Position numbers and translations under genes: made by a program. Under the pieces are notes generated by a model. It was not told the origin of the DNA. It did no database searches and was given only the letters and a program-made list of their open reading frames with translations. DNA of 9,868 nt from Desulfocapsa sp. GTDB taxonomy: Bacteria > Desulfobacterota > Desulfobulbia > Desulfobulbales > Desulfocapsaceae. Within the stretch, counting starts at the first letter, position 1. Each line of letters begins with the position of its first letter. The DNA is taken from positions 2,278 through 12,145 of the forward strand of contig JAOZTO010000031.1 in assembly GCA_029942265.1 (NCBI GenBank), read 5' to 3'. Of the stretch, positions 1 to 5,960 are shown one piece after another.

Positions 1-1620
1 CAGCCTGTCTGCGGCATCTTTTTCACCAATACCAAGGGCATCAGACATACCAACCGGCAGAGATTGGGATCGTCCAAGAGGAGCCATGATCTTCTTCATC
101 TCTGTGCGAATGGACATGAAGACATCTCCAACACGTTCAGCCACCATATCGGGATCAAGGCGGCGATACAGTTTGGGGTTTTGGCTTGTAATTCCTTTAG
201 GACAGATACCTATGTTGCATACGTTACAGCGGTTTTTCTCATTACCAAGACAACCGGCCACAGACTGCATGATATATTTACCAATATGAACGCCGGATGC
301 ACCGAGCATGATAAGTGCCATGCCGTTTTGGGTTACGTTGCCGTTTTTACCAATCCCACCTGCTGCAAAAATAGGGATTTCATTCTGTTTACCCTGCGCA
401 ACCAGATCCAGATAGCATTCACGAACATTTGATGCAATTGGGTGTCCGGTTGCATCCATGGATACGTTATAGGCTGCACCGGTTCCACCATCAATACCAT
501 CGATCAACAAACCACCTGCATAGGGATTACGAACAAGGTTGTTTAAGACAGCTTTTGCACTTGTTGATGCTGAAATTTTTGGATAGATTGGAACCTTATG
601 CCCAAAAGCGGTGGACAGAGTCTGCATCATCTTCATTACTGATTCTTCGATGGAATACAAGGTTTGATGCACGGGAGGTGATGGAAGATCGACACCTTCG
701 GGAACACCACGCAGGCGGGCAATCATTTTGGACACTTTATACCACATAAGCAGTCCACCATCGCCAGGCTTTGCGCCCTGTCCATATTTGATTTCAATAG
801 CAGCCGGATCACACTGCATTTCAGGAATTGCACGAATAATTTCATCCCACCCAAAATAACCGGACGCAATTTGTAGAACGATATATTTAAGGTATGGGCT
901 TCTAAGAACCCATGGTGGGCAACCGCCTTCACCTGTACACATCACAACTGGAATACCCAAAACCTCATTACAATAAGCAACACCCTGAAGCAGACCAAGC
1001 CACATATTTGGAGACAGCGCACCAAAAGACATAGAGCCGATCACAAAGGGAAAAATTTCCCGTGTGGGTGGAATCCAGCCGCCTTCGCGAGTGCGTTTTA
1101 AGAAATCCACAGGATCAAGGGTACGGCCAAGGGTCGTGGTAACATTGAACTCATGGCGTCCAGCATCTAGTGCTGGATCAGTGAGCATCGAAATACGGTT
1201 GAACATTATTTTGTCAAGGAGTGTTGGGCCAACTTTATTGCGACGACCGCCACGCTTCATTGGTTCACCCTTCTGATTGTTGAAGAAGAGTGTTCGATGT
1301 TCGTTGGTATTGGATACAGGAATGATCGCCTCGTTAGGGCAGACAAGAGAACACATGGAACATCCGATACAGGCGTGTTCCATACTCTTTTTTTGACGAA
1401 TACCTACAAATGTCCGATACTCATTACCACGCTTCTTTTTGAGAACGTCGAGCTTTGGCATTCTTTGACGTCTATAGGCGAGGTAGATCGATCCCTTTGG
1501 ACACACTGCAGTGCAGTGACCGCAAAGAGTACATCTGTCTTCTCGGTGTTGGATTATCCAGGACAGGTCAGTGTAGCTTAAGCTGCCTGGCCCAACGGAT
1601 ACGGATCGTGTTGAGACCAT
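1..1620 (-). CDS. gltB: Glutamate synthase FMN/ferredoxin subunit, archaeal-type (3' end cut by window)
   Basis: This is the synthase half of a split glutamate synthase, which combines ammonia channelled from glutamine with 2-oxoglutarate to make glutamate in the cytoplasm. Translating the minus strand from ATG at 1620-1618 gives 540 codons open to the window edge. Two [4Fe-4S] motifs come first: CTLCGHCTAVCP (Cys30, 33, 36, 40) and CIGCSMCSLVCP (Cys84, 87, 90, 94). The FMN-binding barrel follows, with GSMSFGALS, then GGTGAAY near residues 377-383, and the cysteine cluster motif RCNVCNIGICPKG near 465-476. The start is set by AAAGGA about 9-10 nt upstream and by the lack of any other start before Cys30. 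It overlaps the stop of the glutaminase gene by 43 nt, which suggests translational coupling. By analogy with other split enzymes, a GXGXG-domain gene probably lies beyond position 1. The reading GIGEKDAADRL at the edge suggests that only a short C-terminal piece is missing. Confidence 0.9.
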   Translation of the reverse strand, partial: MVSTRSVSVGPGSLSYTDLSWIIQHREDRCTLCGHCTAVCPKGSIYLAYRRQRMPKLDVLKKKRGNEYRTFVGIRQKKSMEHACIGCSMCSLVCPNEAIIPVSNTNEHRTLFFNNQKGEPMKRGGRRNKVGPTLLDKIMFNRISMLTDPALDAGRHEFNVTTTLGRTLDPVDFLKRTREGGWIPPTREIFPFVIGSMSFGALSPNMWLGLLQGVAYCNEVLGIPVVMCTGEGGCPPWVLRSPYLKYIVLQIASGYFGWDEIIRAIPEMQCDPAAIEIKYGQGAKPGDGGLLMWYKVSKMIARLRGVPEGVDLPSPPVHQTLYSIEESVMKMMQTLSTAFGHKVPIYPKISASTSAKAVLNNLVRNPYAGGLLIDGIDGGTGAAYNVSMDATGHPIASNVRECYLDLVAQGKQNEIPIFAAGGIGKNGNVTQNGMALIMLGASGVHIGKYIMQSVAGCLGNEKNRCNVCNIGICPKGITSQNPKLYRRLDPDMVAERVGDVFMSIRTEMKKIMAPLGRSQSLPVGMSDALGIGEKDAADRL

Positions 1621-2720
1621 ATTGTTAGTTCCTTTCTTTCTGGTGGTACGATAACTGTGTGTTCGCGCATGGGTTGGAAATCAAGTGATGGATCACGGTC
1701 TGTTATCATGGCATCAACGCCGCACATTTCTGAGGCTATTGCCCAGACACCTGGCCGTCCTCCGACGGTTGCAGGGCGCAATTTTTTCTGATCCATAACC
1801 AGCATACAGGTTTCATCAGGAAGACTGCCGATGATAGCATTGGGACCATCAATAATGAGACGGCGACAGGAATCACGCAATCCTTTTAAAAATTCTCCCT
1901 GTGGATGGTTTGTCAGCTCCGTCCCTCGAAGTGGTGTAATGATATGCTTGTAAGCTTGCAGGGGGAGTTTTAGGTGTCTTAAAGTGTAATGAAGAATATG
2001 AGTAAAAGTTTCAGAATCACTCTGGTATCCGGTGTATCCCGGGAAATGTTTACCCAGCAACCAATCACGGATGGGAACAAATGCAGTGTTCTCTCCGTTG
2101 GTCATGGTTGAAATGCCCTGAAGAAAGAAGGGGTGGCAGGCATACAGGTTGATTCCGTAGTTGGTGTTTTGTCGTCCCTGAGCCATGCACACTCGTGATT
2201 TGATTCGGTTATCAGATAGGCCGAGTGCATCGCCTATTTCGAGTGGCCAACCCACCTCTTTGATTGTCGCAACATCTGGCCAGAAGGAAAATGCGGTTAG
2301 GTCATTGTTGTGAGCTTCGCCATTTTTACGAAGCGCTAAACGGGTGAGCATTAAGGTGTTTTCAATTTCTTCCTGTGATTTAGCACTTAAGGATGCGGGC
2401 ATTTTGTATGCACGAATAAAATAACGATAACGATCAGTGGCTTCAATGAGTTCAGGACGAGTTTCGAATTCATGGTCGTACTTAATCTCAAAGCCACGTT
2501 TTTCCATAAAACTATTGAGGCGATGCCATGCTCTTTCAGTATGGGCAATGCCTGAAAGGATTGGGTACTGTGATTTGTACTTAAAGTCCTCAAATTCAAG
2601 TCCACGCAGAAGAAGACCAAGACCAGAGCCATCGTATCCTTCCTGCATGGCCTCCATTCCTTGAAGCACTTCATATGGCGAGAAGGGTTCAATTGCTGTT
2701 TTCAGGGCTAGACGACACAT
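1578..2720 (-). CDS. Glutamate synthase glutaminase subunit (class II glutamine amidotransferase)
   Basis: This 380-residue protein is the class II (Ntn-type) glutamine amidotransferase part of a split glutamate synthase; it hydrolyses glutamine and passes ammonia to the FMN subunit encoded just downstream. It begins Met-Cys (MCRLALK), so removal of Met1 exposes the N-terminal nucleophile Cys2. YDGSGLGLLL near residues 29-38, LRGTELTNHPQGEF near 264-277 and VGGRPGVWAIASEMCGVD near 319-336 fit the family. There are no FMN, GXGXG or iron-sulfur segments, so the protein is a stand-alone glutaminase domain as in archaeal-type glutamate synthases. ATG at 2720-2718 is preceded by AGGAG (2730-2726 on the minus strand) with a 5-nt spacer. 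Its 3' end overlaps the next gene by 43 nt. A sigma70 promoter about 250 nt upstream probably drives the operon. Confidence 0.88.
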   Translation of the reverse strand: MCRLALKTAIEPFSPYEVLQGMEAMQEGYDGSGLGLLLRGLEFEDFKYKSQYPILSGIAHTERAWHRLNSFMEKRGFEIKYDHEFETRPELIEATDRYRYFIRAYKMPASLSAKSQEEIENTLMLTRLALRKNGEAHNNDLTAFSFWPDVATIKEVGWPLEIGDALGLSDNRIKSRVCMAQGRQNTNYGINLYACHPFFLQGISTMTNGENTAFVPIRDWLLGKHFPGYTGYQSDSETFTHILHYTLRHLKLPLQAYKHIITPLRGTELTNHPQGEFLKGLRDSCRRLIIDGPNAIIGSLPDETCMLVMDQKKLRPATVGGRPGVWAIASEMCGVDAMITDRDPSLDFQPMREHTVIVPPERKELTIWSQHDPYPLGQAA

Positions 2721-2722
2721 GT

Positions 2723-2739
2723 GTACTCCTGAGTAGTAC
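2723..2739 (-). promoter_or_regulatory. Small hairpin overlapping the Shine-Dalgarno of the glutaminase gene
   Basis: Read on the minus strand, GTACT (2739-2735) and AGTAC (2727-2723) can pair across a 7-nt loop. The ribosome-binding AGGAG (2730-2726) lies partly in the loop and partly in the 3' arm, just before the ATG at 2720. Such a hairpin could limit translation initiation. The stem is only 5 bp, so it may be incidental. Confidence 0.25.
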
Positions 2740-2967
2740 CTTGTAAATTCTCGTCATGTTTTTTGAGAAGAACTTATAAAAGGTGTTGTTGCTGACACTT
2801 GCTGTTTGCAAGGTCTTTGTTATTAGGTACCTGTCGATTAGAAAACAACAGGGGAAAGATAATTAAATAAAGCGGTTCTTTTTCTCTAATGTAATTAAAA
2901 GAGGTTGTACTGGACGTAAGCAAACTACCTAATTAAGAAAAATATGAAAAAGAATATGGAAACCCTG

Positions 2968-2996
2968 TGTATACAGCGCAGTAGCTGTTTTGTCAA
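2968..2996 (-). promoter_or_regulatory. Sigma70-type promoter for the glutamate synthase operon
   Basis: On the minus strand a perfect TTGACA (2996-2991) is followed by a 17-nt spacer and TATACA (2973-2968). Transcription should start near 2961, giving a leader of about 240 nt before the ATG at 2720. It is the only strong minus-strand promoter seen in the gap. The -10 box matches the consensus at four of six positions. Confidence 0.6.
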
Positions 2997-3018
2997 GACT
3001 AAAGACTAAAGACTAAAG
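2995..3018. repeat. Short tandem repeat, unit AAAGACT
   Basis: The unit AAAGACT occurs twice in full (3001-3007 and 3008-3014), preceded by AAGACT (2995-3000) and followed by AAAG (3015-3018). It abuts the -35 box of the glutamate synthase promoter. It is far too short to be a CRISPR and is most likely a slippage tract. Confidence 0.7.
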
Positions 3019-3033
3019 GGGGAAGGGTAAAGG

Positions 3034-3209
3034 TTGACAGACTCGTAAAAAGTCTGAATTTTGGATGGATTTGTAGATAAGCGCAGACTTCGAAAAACTT
3101 CATATTCGAGGCACGGAAATTTCGTATCATTTCGGCGTACTAGAGTACGTTGAAATGATACGAAATTTGCAGTAACGAAGAAGATGAAGAGTTTTTACGA
3201 ATCCATCAA
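3034..3209. repeat. MITE-like palindromic element with 22-bp terminal inverted repeats
   Basis: The outer ends (3034-3055 and 3188-3209) are inverted copies matching at 18 of 22 positions; both contain TCGTAAAAA. In the centre, 3117-3133 and 3152-3168 are a perfect 17-bp inverted repeat (AAATTTCGTATCATTTC). Inside it are two G-T wobble positions and a further perfect 6-bp pair, CGTACT/AGTACG, around a 2-nt centre, so about 25 bp of nearly continuous stem is possible. Intermediate parts also match partly (TTCAT near 3100 against ATGAA near 3185). The 176-bp element has no coding capacity and no clear target-site duplication. It could be a non-autonomous transposable element or a dispersed palindromic repeat family. 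Confidence 0.65.
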
Positions 3210-3334
3210 GGTTAGGTGTGTAGTGATTATCTGGTAGTGCAATTTAATAAACATGCCGATATGAACAGTTAAGACTCTTTTCTGGAGTGTCCGGAAAAGG
3301 AAACGGCCATTGGTCAAAACAGGTAAAACGACGC

Positions 3335-3340
3335 AGGAGG
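3335..3340 (+). promoter_or_regulatory. Strong Shine-Dalgarno that fixes the start of the EF-hand gene
   Basis: A perfect AGGAGG lies 6 nt before ATG at 3347. The open frame extends upstream to GTG at 3287, but that codon has no comparable ribosome-binding site. The stretch it would add (SGKGNGHWSKQVKRRRRSG) looks like translated leader. Confidence 0.75.
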
Positions 3341-3346
3341 AGTGGT

Positions 3347-4591
3347 ATGAGAATTAACACTTCACAGATTAGCATGGATGCGTCAGCAGAACACAAGGAT
3401 GTGACAGGGAAGTTTGGACAGTTTAACAGAGGAGAGGGGGCAGAGGAGACAGAATTTCGTTTACGTCTACCGGGGGTGCCTGGCTTTGCCTTGCAAAAAA
3501 CAGAGGAAAACAGACAGGGACAGGAGCTTTGTTCTGTGAGTACGGTACGCTGCCTTGAAGGAGAAAAAAGTTACACAAGTACGGCAGAGCAGGTTGTGGA
3601 AAGAATGACATCTGAGATAAGTGGGCAGCAAGTGCGTATAAATTCAACAAGTGAAATGGTAGGAGACGAAAGGATTCTTTCCACTGAACCGTTAAATTCA
3701 CCTGGGCAGCAACTTGCTTTTTCTTTTGTAGCCCAATCAACTCACTATGAGTATGAACGGGTGTCTGTACACTCGAAAGGATCGGTACAGTTAGCCGATG
3801 GCCGTGAAATTGATTTTTCACTAAATCTGACTATGGAGCGGGAGTCATTTGTTCAGGAAAGCCTTGCATGGAAAGGTGCTGCCGGGGTTTTTATGGATCC
3901 TCTGATTCTTAATTTTGACTGTGATTTACGGACTCTTGCAAACAAAATGTTTCAGTTTGATATCAATAGTGATGGAAAAATGGATACCCTCAATTCGCTT
4001 AGACCCGGCACAGGGTTCCTGGCACTGGATCTGAATAATGATAAGAAAATTAATAATGGACAGGAACTGTTTGGCCCTGCAACTGGCCACGGTTTTTCAG
4101 AGCTTGCAGTACATGATGCTGACGGGAATGGCTGGATAGATGAAAATGATCCTGTTTTTGCAAAACTGCGTATTTGGACTCCTGGAGATAATGGAGAAGA
4201 GAAACTGCTCACTCTTGCAGAGGCTGGAGTTGGGGCTATCTGTCTCAGTCATGATACAAACAGTTTTCAACTAAAAGACAGTGGTAATAATTCAATGGGT
4301 AAGGTGGCTGCCACTGGTATTTTTCTCACAGAAGATGGCAAAGTACGTCCTATGCAGGAGGTGAAATTTGCTTTGAAGGGAGATAAAATTGAATCTGGTG
4401 ATGCACAGCTTTTTCTTAGGCAGATGGTGGCCGTACAACAGCATGAAATGCAGATCATGGCAATGCGAAGATCGCTTGGAGAGAAGGAAAAGGAAGGTAT
4501 AGATTTGTTGAATATTCTATTTCCAGACTGGAAAAAAGAACAGGAACTGGTTTCTGTTGTGCAACGAAATCGTGATAGTGCGTTGAGCTGA
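3347..4591 (+). CDS. Uncharacterised EF-hand-like calcium-binding protein
   Basis: The protein has 414 residues and no known enzymatic function that I recognise. The N-terminal half (about 1-180) is polar, rich in Glu, Gln and Ser, with a beta-rich stretch. The distinctive part is about 184-345, with three acidic loops: DINSDGKMD (205-213), DLNNDKKINNGQE (228-240) and DADGNGWIDENDP (257-269). They have the D-x-[DN]-x-[DN]-G spacing of EF-hand or dockerin-type calcium sites, though the middle loop has Lys instead of Gly. The order FLALDLNND...ELFGP...GF.EL...D.DGNGWID...LRIW, followed by AGVGAI, resembles a module I know from conserved hypothetical and haemolysin-associated proteins of Proteobacteria; that is recollection. 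There is no signal peptide, membrane segment or nonapeptide RTX repeat. The C-terminus (about 355-414) is helical and charged. The gene is transcribed alone, and its start is set by AGGAGG. Confidence 0.8.
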   Translation: MRINTSQISMDASAEHKDVTGKFGQFNRGEGAEETEFRLRLPGVPGFALQKTEENRQGQELCSVSTVRCLEGEKSYTSTAEQVVERMTSEISGQQVRINSTSEMVGDERILSTEPLNSPGQQLAFSFVAQSTHYEYERVSVHSKGSVQLADGREIDFSLNLTMERESFVQESLAWKGAAGVFMDPLILNFDCDLRTLANKMFQFDINSDGKMDTLNSLRPGTGFLALDLNNDKKINNGQELFGPATGHGFSELAVHDADGNGWIDENDPVFAKLRIWTPGDNGEEKLLTLAEAGVGAICLSHDTNSFQLKDSGNNSMGKVAATGIFLTEDGKVRPMQEVKFALKGDKIESGDAQLFLRQMVAVQQHEMQIMAMRRSLGEKEKEGIDLLNILFPDWKKEQELVSVVQRNRDSALS

Positions 4592-4629
4592 TTCGTTATT
4601 CTTGAGGGGGGGTGGGATATTAACAGCAG

Positions 4630-4651
4630 CCGGAGAAGATATCTTTCCCGG
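4630..4651. repeat. Near-perfect 22-bp palindrome after the EF-hand gene
   Basis: CCGG at both ends and the core AAGATATCTT are self-complementary; one A-C mismatch and one G-T wobble interrupt the 22-bp symmetry. It lies 38 bp after the EF-hand stop codon and could be part of a termination structure. No U-run follows, so a rho-independent terminator is not supported. A dyad binding site is an alternative. Confidence 0.4.
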
Positions 4652-4717
4652 TAACCTTATTATTAACCCAGATAGCTATAATTATTTTTATTAAATCTCG
4701 TGGTAACTAGTATGATG

Positions 4718-4748
4718 CAGTTCAGTATTATGCCAATTATCAGGTGCT
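4718..4748. repeat. 31-bp direct repeat, copy 1 (downstream side of the toxin-antitoxin pair)
   Basis: This copy matches 5538-5568 at 27 of 31 positions in the same orientation. Shared pieces are CAGTTCAGTATTAT, then CCAA, then TAT and C.GG.GCT. The two copies are exactly 820 bp apart and bracket the toxin-antitoxin genes. In this copy the minus-strand -10-like sequence reads CATAAT rather than TATAAT. Confidence 0.7.
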
Positions 4749-4848
4749 GGCTGGATAGTTACACAAATTCTATTGTATACATTCGGTTTTGAAATTTTAT
4801 CCGAAATGGTATTTTTAAAAGTGAAGCATAACGATCGAATTTCCGTTC

Positions 4849-4890
4849 CCCTCGAGGGAGCTTCTTCAAACCACGTCCTCTGGGCGTGGT
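4849..4890. other. Palindrome plus hairpin, possible end of a lost IS200/IS605-type element
   Basis: A perfect 10-bp palindrome CCCTCGAGGG (4849-4858) is followed by a hairpin at 4870-4890: ACCACG pairs with CGTGGT, and three further pairs including one G-T wobble close a TCT loop. Subterminal hairpins of the ACCACG/CGTGGT kind are typical of ends of single-strand-transposing IS200/IS605 elements. No tnpA or tnpB sequence is present. On the minus strand it follows the toxin stop and might simply help end that transcript, although no T-run follows. Confidence 0.25.
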
Positions 4891-4933
4891 CGGTGATTCA
4901 TCTTTTCCACTTTAACCAAGTAAGGCACCAGGA

Positions 4934-5227
4934 TTACGATAAACGTTCCAACCAATACCTCGGTTTTTGCTTCTGGTGCATAATCGCCACGATAACGATT
5001 TCAGCGTTATGGAGACCGTATAAAACCGAATACGGAAATCGACGTACCAGCCTTCTGCGTATTCCATTCTCGATTTCGGGGTACATCTTTGGTGATTCGA
5101 CTATTTCACCTACTGCTTCCTCTATTATTGAAAGAAAATTTTCTCCGAGATGCTGAACCTGCAGTTCATAGTAAGCCGCAGCCTCAAACAGTTCCGCCTC
5201 CGCTGCATTCAGAAAACGTAGCGTCAC
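4934..5227 (-). CDS. ParE/RelE-superfamily toxin of a type II toxin-antitoxin pair
   Basis: This 97-residue basic protein has the ParE-type fold signature. An N-terminal AEAELFEAAAYYE helix is followed by LGENFLSIIEEAV and by SPKMYPEIENGIRRRLVRRF. The C-terminal strands are PYSVLYGLHNAEIVIVAIMHQ and QKPRYW, typical of plasmid stabilisation toxins. Family members inhibit growth, many ParE types by poisoning DNA gyrase and RelE types by cleaving mRNA; the target here cannot be told from sequence. The start is GTG at 5227-5225, overlapping the antitoxin stop by 4 nt (GTGA), so translation is coupled. The length is normal for the family and no frame disruption is seen, so the toxin is probably intact and paired with a functional antitoxin. 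Confidence 0.87.
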   Translation of the reverse strand: MTLRFLNAAEAELFEAAAYYELQVQHLGENFLSIIEEAVGEIVESPKMYPEIENGIRRRLVRRFPYSVLYGLHNAEIVIVAIMHQKQKPRYWLERLS

Positions 5228-5460
5228 AGTGCTTCTAACTTTGTTCGAACATCACGAAAGACATCTTCACCTGACTTGGCCTGAATCTTACCTGATTTAT
5301 ATTCTTCAAAACGCCTTGATGATTCTGCCAACCAAAGCCGTTCAAGCTCCTGTTCGTCAAGTTCATCCATACCTGTAACCAATCGACTGATCAATATTGC
5401 ACGTTCCTGTAACGGAAGCTCTTTTGCTTGCTGCTCGCATCTTTCAAGCTCTGTAATCAT
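5224..5460 (-). CDS. Antitoxin, addiction-module protein family (PF09720-like)
   Basis: This 78-residue acidic protein is the cognate antitoxin of the downstream ParE-type toxin. The N-terminal half, EQQAKELPLQERAILISRLV, followed by an acidic turn MDELDEQELERLWLAE and a charged helix SSRRFEEYKSGK, matches the small addiction-module family found upstream of ParE/RelE toxins. The C-terminal EDVFRDVRTKLEAL is also typical. The ATG at 5460-5458 is chosen because GGAGG (5472-5468 on the minus strand) stands 7 nt upstream. The frame stays open to 5526, but that extension is Cys-rich and unlike the family. The stop overlaps the toxin start by 4 nt. Antitoxins of this kind commonly bind the toxin and repress their own promoter. 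Confidence 0.86.
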   Translation of the reverse strand: MITELERCEQQAKELPLQERAILISRLVTGMDELDEQELERLWLAESSRRFEEYKSGKIQAKSGEDVFRDVRTKLEAL

Positions 5461-5537
5461 AAGAAATCCTCCAAGTACAAGATTGAAATTCTCTTCTGCA
5501 CACCATTTCCTGAAACAGGAGCACATCCGAACAGTTA

Positions 5538-5568
5538 CAGTTCAGTATTATACCAAATATCGGGCGCT
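5538..5568. repeat. 31-bp direct repeat, copy 2 (promoter side of the toxin-antitoxin pair)
   Basis: This is the partner of 4718-4748, with 27 of 31 positions identical in the same orientation. It contains the likely -10 box of the toxin-antitoxin promoter. Just outside it, 5532-5543 is a tandem ACAGTT repeat, which copy 1 lacks. Confidence 0.7.
5547..5552 (-). promoter_or_regulatory. Likely -10 box of the toxin-antitoxin operon
   Basis: On the minus strand TATAAT is perfect and lies about 87 nt before the antitoxin ATG. No good -35 hexamer stands 16-18 nt upstream. The box sits in a small dyad GTATTATAC, which could serve as an antitoxin operator. Confidence 0.4.
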
Positions 5569-5654
5569 AAGAGGCTGTCCGAGAATGCCCTTTCGTCCAA
5601 ACTCTTCAGAATTGTCAAAAAATAATGCTCGAAATATCAAATATATGCCTGCGC

Positions 5655-5900
5655 TTATTTTAGAATCTTTCCGATATTCTTTACAGCATCAACCTTGTCT
5701 TTTACGGCAGCAACTTCTTTGACACCTGGCACATCTTCCAGGATGTTCTTCCCACCCTCTTCGATATCGCTGATACCATTTTTAAAAGATGAGATCGCTT
5801 TTCCTAGGCCAGATCCGATTTCAGGAAGTTTTTTTCCACCGAAAACAAGTACTGCAATACCTAGAATTACTATTAACTCAGGGGTTCCAAGTCCAAACAT
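5655..5900 (-). CDS. tatA: Twin-arginine translocase subunit TatA (longer paralogue)
   Basis: TatA subunits assemble at the inner membrane with TatB/TatC and form the transient conduit for folded proteins with twin-arginine signals. This 81-residue protein starts MFGLGTPELIVIL, with Glu8 as the polar residue at the N-terminal end of the single membrane helix (about 8-20). The conserved hinge FGGKKLPEIG (20-29) and an amphipathic helix follow. The C-terminal tail (about 44-81) is charged and longer than that of its neighbour. The ATG at 5900 has GGAG about 7 nt upstream. It lies 60 bp after the other tatA and is probably co-transcribed. The first 30 residues of the two proteins are nearly identical, pointing to tandem duplication. 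No tatB or tatC is in the window. Confidence 0.9.
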   Translation of the reverse strand: MFGLGTPELIVILGIAVLVFGGKKLPEIGSGLGKAISSFKNGISDIEEGGKNILEDVPGVKEVAAVKDKVDAVKNIGKILK

Positions 5901-5960
5901 GGCTTACTCCAGTTTTTTTTTGAGAAAAAGGGGGATAAACTCTTGCTACTTCATAAAAAT

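Larger units (their letters stand above)
2721..3346. other. Intergenic region between divergent glutamate synthase and EF-hand genes
   Basis: No protein-coding gene is supported here. The left part (2721-2960) is the leader of the glutamate synthase operon and is AT-rich, with only small hairpins, for example CTTGC/GCAAG at 2798-2812. Then come the operon promoter (2968-2996), a 7-bp tandem repeat (2995-3018) and a MITE-like palindrome (3034-3209). The last 137 bp before the EF-hand gene show no convincing promoter hexamers. Confidence 0.7.
4592..4933. other. Convergent intergenic region with hairpins and a repeat copy
   Basis: This gap lies between the stops of the plus-strand EF-hand gene and the minus-strand toxin gene. 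I see no gene. It contains an imperfect palindrome (4630-4651), one copy of the 31-bp repeat (4718-4748), a 10-bp palindrome CCCTCGAGGG (4849-4858) and a 21-nt hairpin (4870-4890). The open frame from 4773 is antisense to the toxin and does not look like a protein. Confidence 0.6.
5461..5654. other. Intergenic region between tatA and the toxin-antitoxin pair
   Basis: No gene is seen in these 194 bases. They hold the antitoxin Shine-Dalgarno (5468-5472), the direct-repeat copy with its -10 box, and GAGGCTGTCCGAGAATGCCC at 5571-5590, which resembles the terminal sequence of some insertion sequences. I see no convincing terminator after the tatA stop, so read-through from tatA into the antitoxin is possible. 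Confidence 0.5.

Noticed and set aside
64..1581. Plus-strand open frames opposite the glutamate synthase subunit
   Set aside because: They are antisense to a gene with clear ferredoxin and FMN motifs, lack ribosome-binding sites and do not resemble known proteins.
2793..2810. TGACAC...TTGCA as a sigma54 promoter
   Set aside because: The -24 element lacks GG and the spacing between the two elements is about 2 nt too long. It also points away from the glutamate synthase genes.
2995..3018. AAAGACT repeats as a CRISPR array
   Set aside because: The units are 7 bp with no spacers, and no cas gene is present.
3034..3055. TTGACA at 3034-3039 as a plus-strand promoter for the EF-hand gene
   Set aside because: It lies in the terminal inverted repeat of the palindromic element, and the sequence 17 nt downstream (AATTTT) is a poor -10 box.
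3287..3346. GTG start giving a 434-residue form of the EF-hand protein
   Set aside because: There is no good ribosome-binding site before it, whereas the ATG at 3347 has a perfect AGGAGG 6 nt upstream.
4630..4651. Palindrome as a rho-independent terminator
   Set aside because: No T-run follows on either strand, so only a dyad is reported.
4773..5156. Plus-strand open frame of 127 codons
   Set aside because: It is largely antisense to the ParE-type toxin and has no ribosome-binding site or recognisable domain.
5461..5526. Upstream start giving a 100-residue antitoxin
   Set aside because: The ATG at 5460 has GGAGG at the ideal distance, and the added Cys-rich segment is unlike the antitoxin family.
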